A stretch of DNA of 5,895 bases from Opitutales bacterium (GTDB taxonomy: Bacteria > Verrucomicrobiota > Verrucomicrobiia > Opitutales > Opitutaceae). Position 1 is the stretch's first letter. Every line of letters starts with the position of its first letter. The notes under the pieces were generated by a model that was given only the letters and a program-made list of their open reading frames with translations, did no database searches and was not told where the DNA came from. The stretch covers positions 1-5,895 of the forward strand of contig JAJFLS010000585.1 in assembly GCA_021772595.1 (NCBI GenBank), read 5' to 3'. Positions 5,454-5,895 of the stretch are shown here, piece after piece. A program made the translations under genes and the position numbers.

Positions 5454-5895
5454 ATGGACAAGCAATCATATCCATCACCACCTGAAATTTCTGATTTCAT
5501 ATCGATCATTGGCAGTTTTTCCTCAATGGCTAGCGCGCTCGTCGCCTGGCACGCCAAACATGGCAGGCACGGTCAAATACGCCCGGAATTGTTCGAGCGA
5601 AAGGACGATGACGCATTTGAGCTAAAGCCCCCTGACACCCAGTTAGACTCCGTCTCGGTGGAAGCCATGCGCTATGCCTCGCCCGAACAAGCGGCCCGTA
5701 TGGAAACGGTCGACGCGCGGAGCGATCTCTACTCGCTGGGCATCGTTTTTTACCAGCAGCTTGTCGGCGTTCCGCCGTTTGTAGGCGAGGATGTGCTGGA
5801 ACTGGTCCATCAGCAGTTGGCTGTTGAACCGAAAGCGCCTGCCGAATGCATTCCCGCGCTTCCTAAGCTGCTATCGGATATCGTGATCAAGCTGC
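5454..5895 (+). CDS. Protein kinase-like (pseudokinase C-lobe) N-terminus of a larger protein, 3' end outside window
   Basis: The ORF opens at ATG 5454 behind GAGGGA and stays open for 147 codons to the window edge. From about residue 70 it is clearly a Ser/Thr kinase C-lobe: YASPEQ (74-79, the APE motif), DARSDLYSLG with the invariant Asp91 of helix F, then VPPF and ELVHQQL. This wording matches the kinase part of the trifunctional Ser/Thr kinase/AAA-ATPase/sensor histidine kinase family, so an ATPase and perhaps a histidine kinase may follow; that is inference. Residues 13-36 resemble helix E (SMASALVAWHAKHG). HGQIRPELF at 39-47 stands where HRDIKPEN should be, and LKPPD at 57-61 where DFG should be. 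The catalytic Asp, the DFG Asp and the whole ATP-binding N-lobe are missing, so it should be inactive as a kinase. It would be cytoplasmic, as no signal peptide is seen. Confidence 0.8.
   Translation, partial: MDKQSYPSPPEISDFISIIGSFSSMASALVAWHAKHGRHGQIRPELFERKDDDAFELKPPDTQLDSVSVEAMRYASPEQAARMETVDARSDLYSLGIVFYQQLVGVPPFVGEDVLELVHQQLAVEPKAPAECIPALPKLLSDIVIKL

Noticed and set aside
5443..5625. Overlapping + ORF of 60 codons over the start of the kinase-like gene
   Set aside because: It is in a different frame from the recognisable kinase C-lobe, which has its own ATG and ribosome binding site at 5445-5456.

Overview
The window carries parts of three genes, all on the + strand, and all from two-component or kinase-type signalling. 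It opens inside a hybrid histidine kinase whose start lies upstream (2-796). Next is a complete, very large one-protein sensor: a 14-blade periplasmic propeller, Y_Y_Y domain, histidine kinase and receiver (1132-5172). It ends in the first 147 codons of a third gene (5454 onward) that begins with the C-lobe of a Ser/Thr-kinase fold and runs off the window. The organism is bacterial and probably Gram-negative (Sec signal peptide, periplasmic sensor). Base composition is moderately GC-rich. Reg_prop hybrid kinases without an AraC output, next to a kinase-like gene of the trifunctional Ser/Thr-kinase/ATPase/histidine-kinase type, suggest Verrucomicrobiota or a similar lineage. That placement is an inference with modest confidence.

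Layout: 2-796 is the end of paralogue A. 797-1131 is an intergenic stretch with a long inverted repeat built like a REP pair (GTAG followed by a hairpin). 1132-5172 is paralogue B, the intact sensor. 5173-5453 is AT-richer and holds a single REP-like half-copy, a doubtful 52-codon ORF and a clear ribosome binding site for the next gene. 5454-5895 is a kinase C-lobe without an N-lobe.

A and B share about 80% of residues over the final ~250 amino acids, including 76 consecutive identical bases near the 3' end, so they are tandem paralogues that have probably exchanged sequence. B should sense a periplasmic ligand, autophosphorylate on His896 and pass phosphate to Asp1191 of its own receiver. 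No DNA-binding output domain is present, so the phosphate or the signal must leave through another protein. The third gene appears catalytically dead as a Ser/Thr kinase (HGQ for HRD, no DFG, no N-lobe) and may be the regulatory front end of a larger signalling protein beyond the window.
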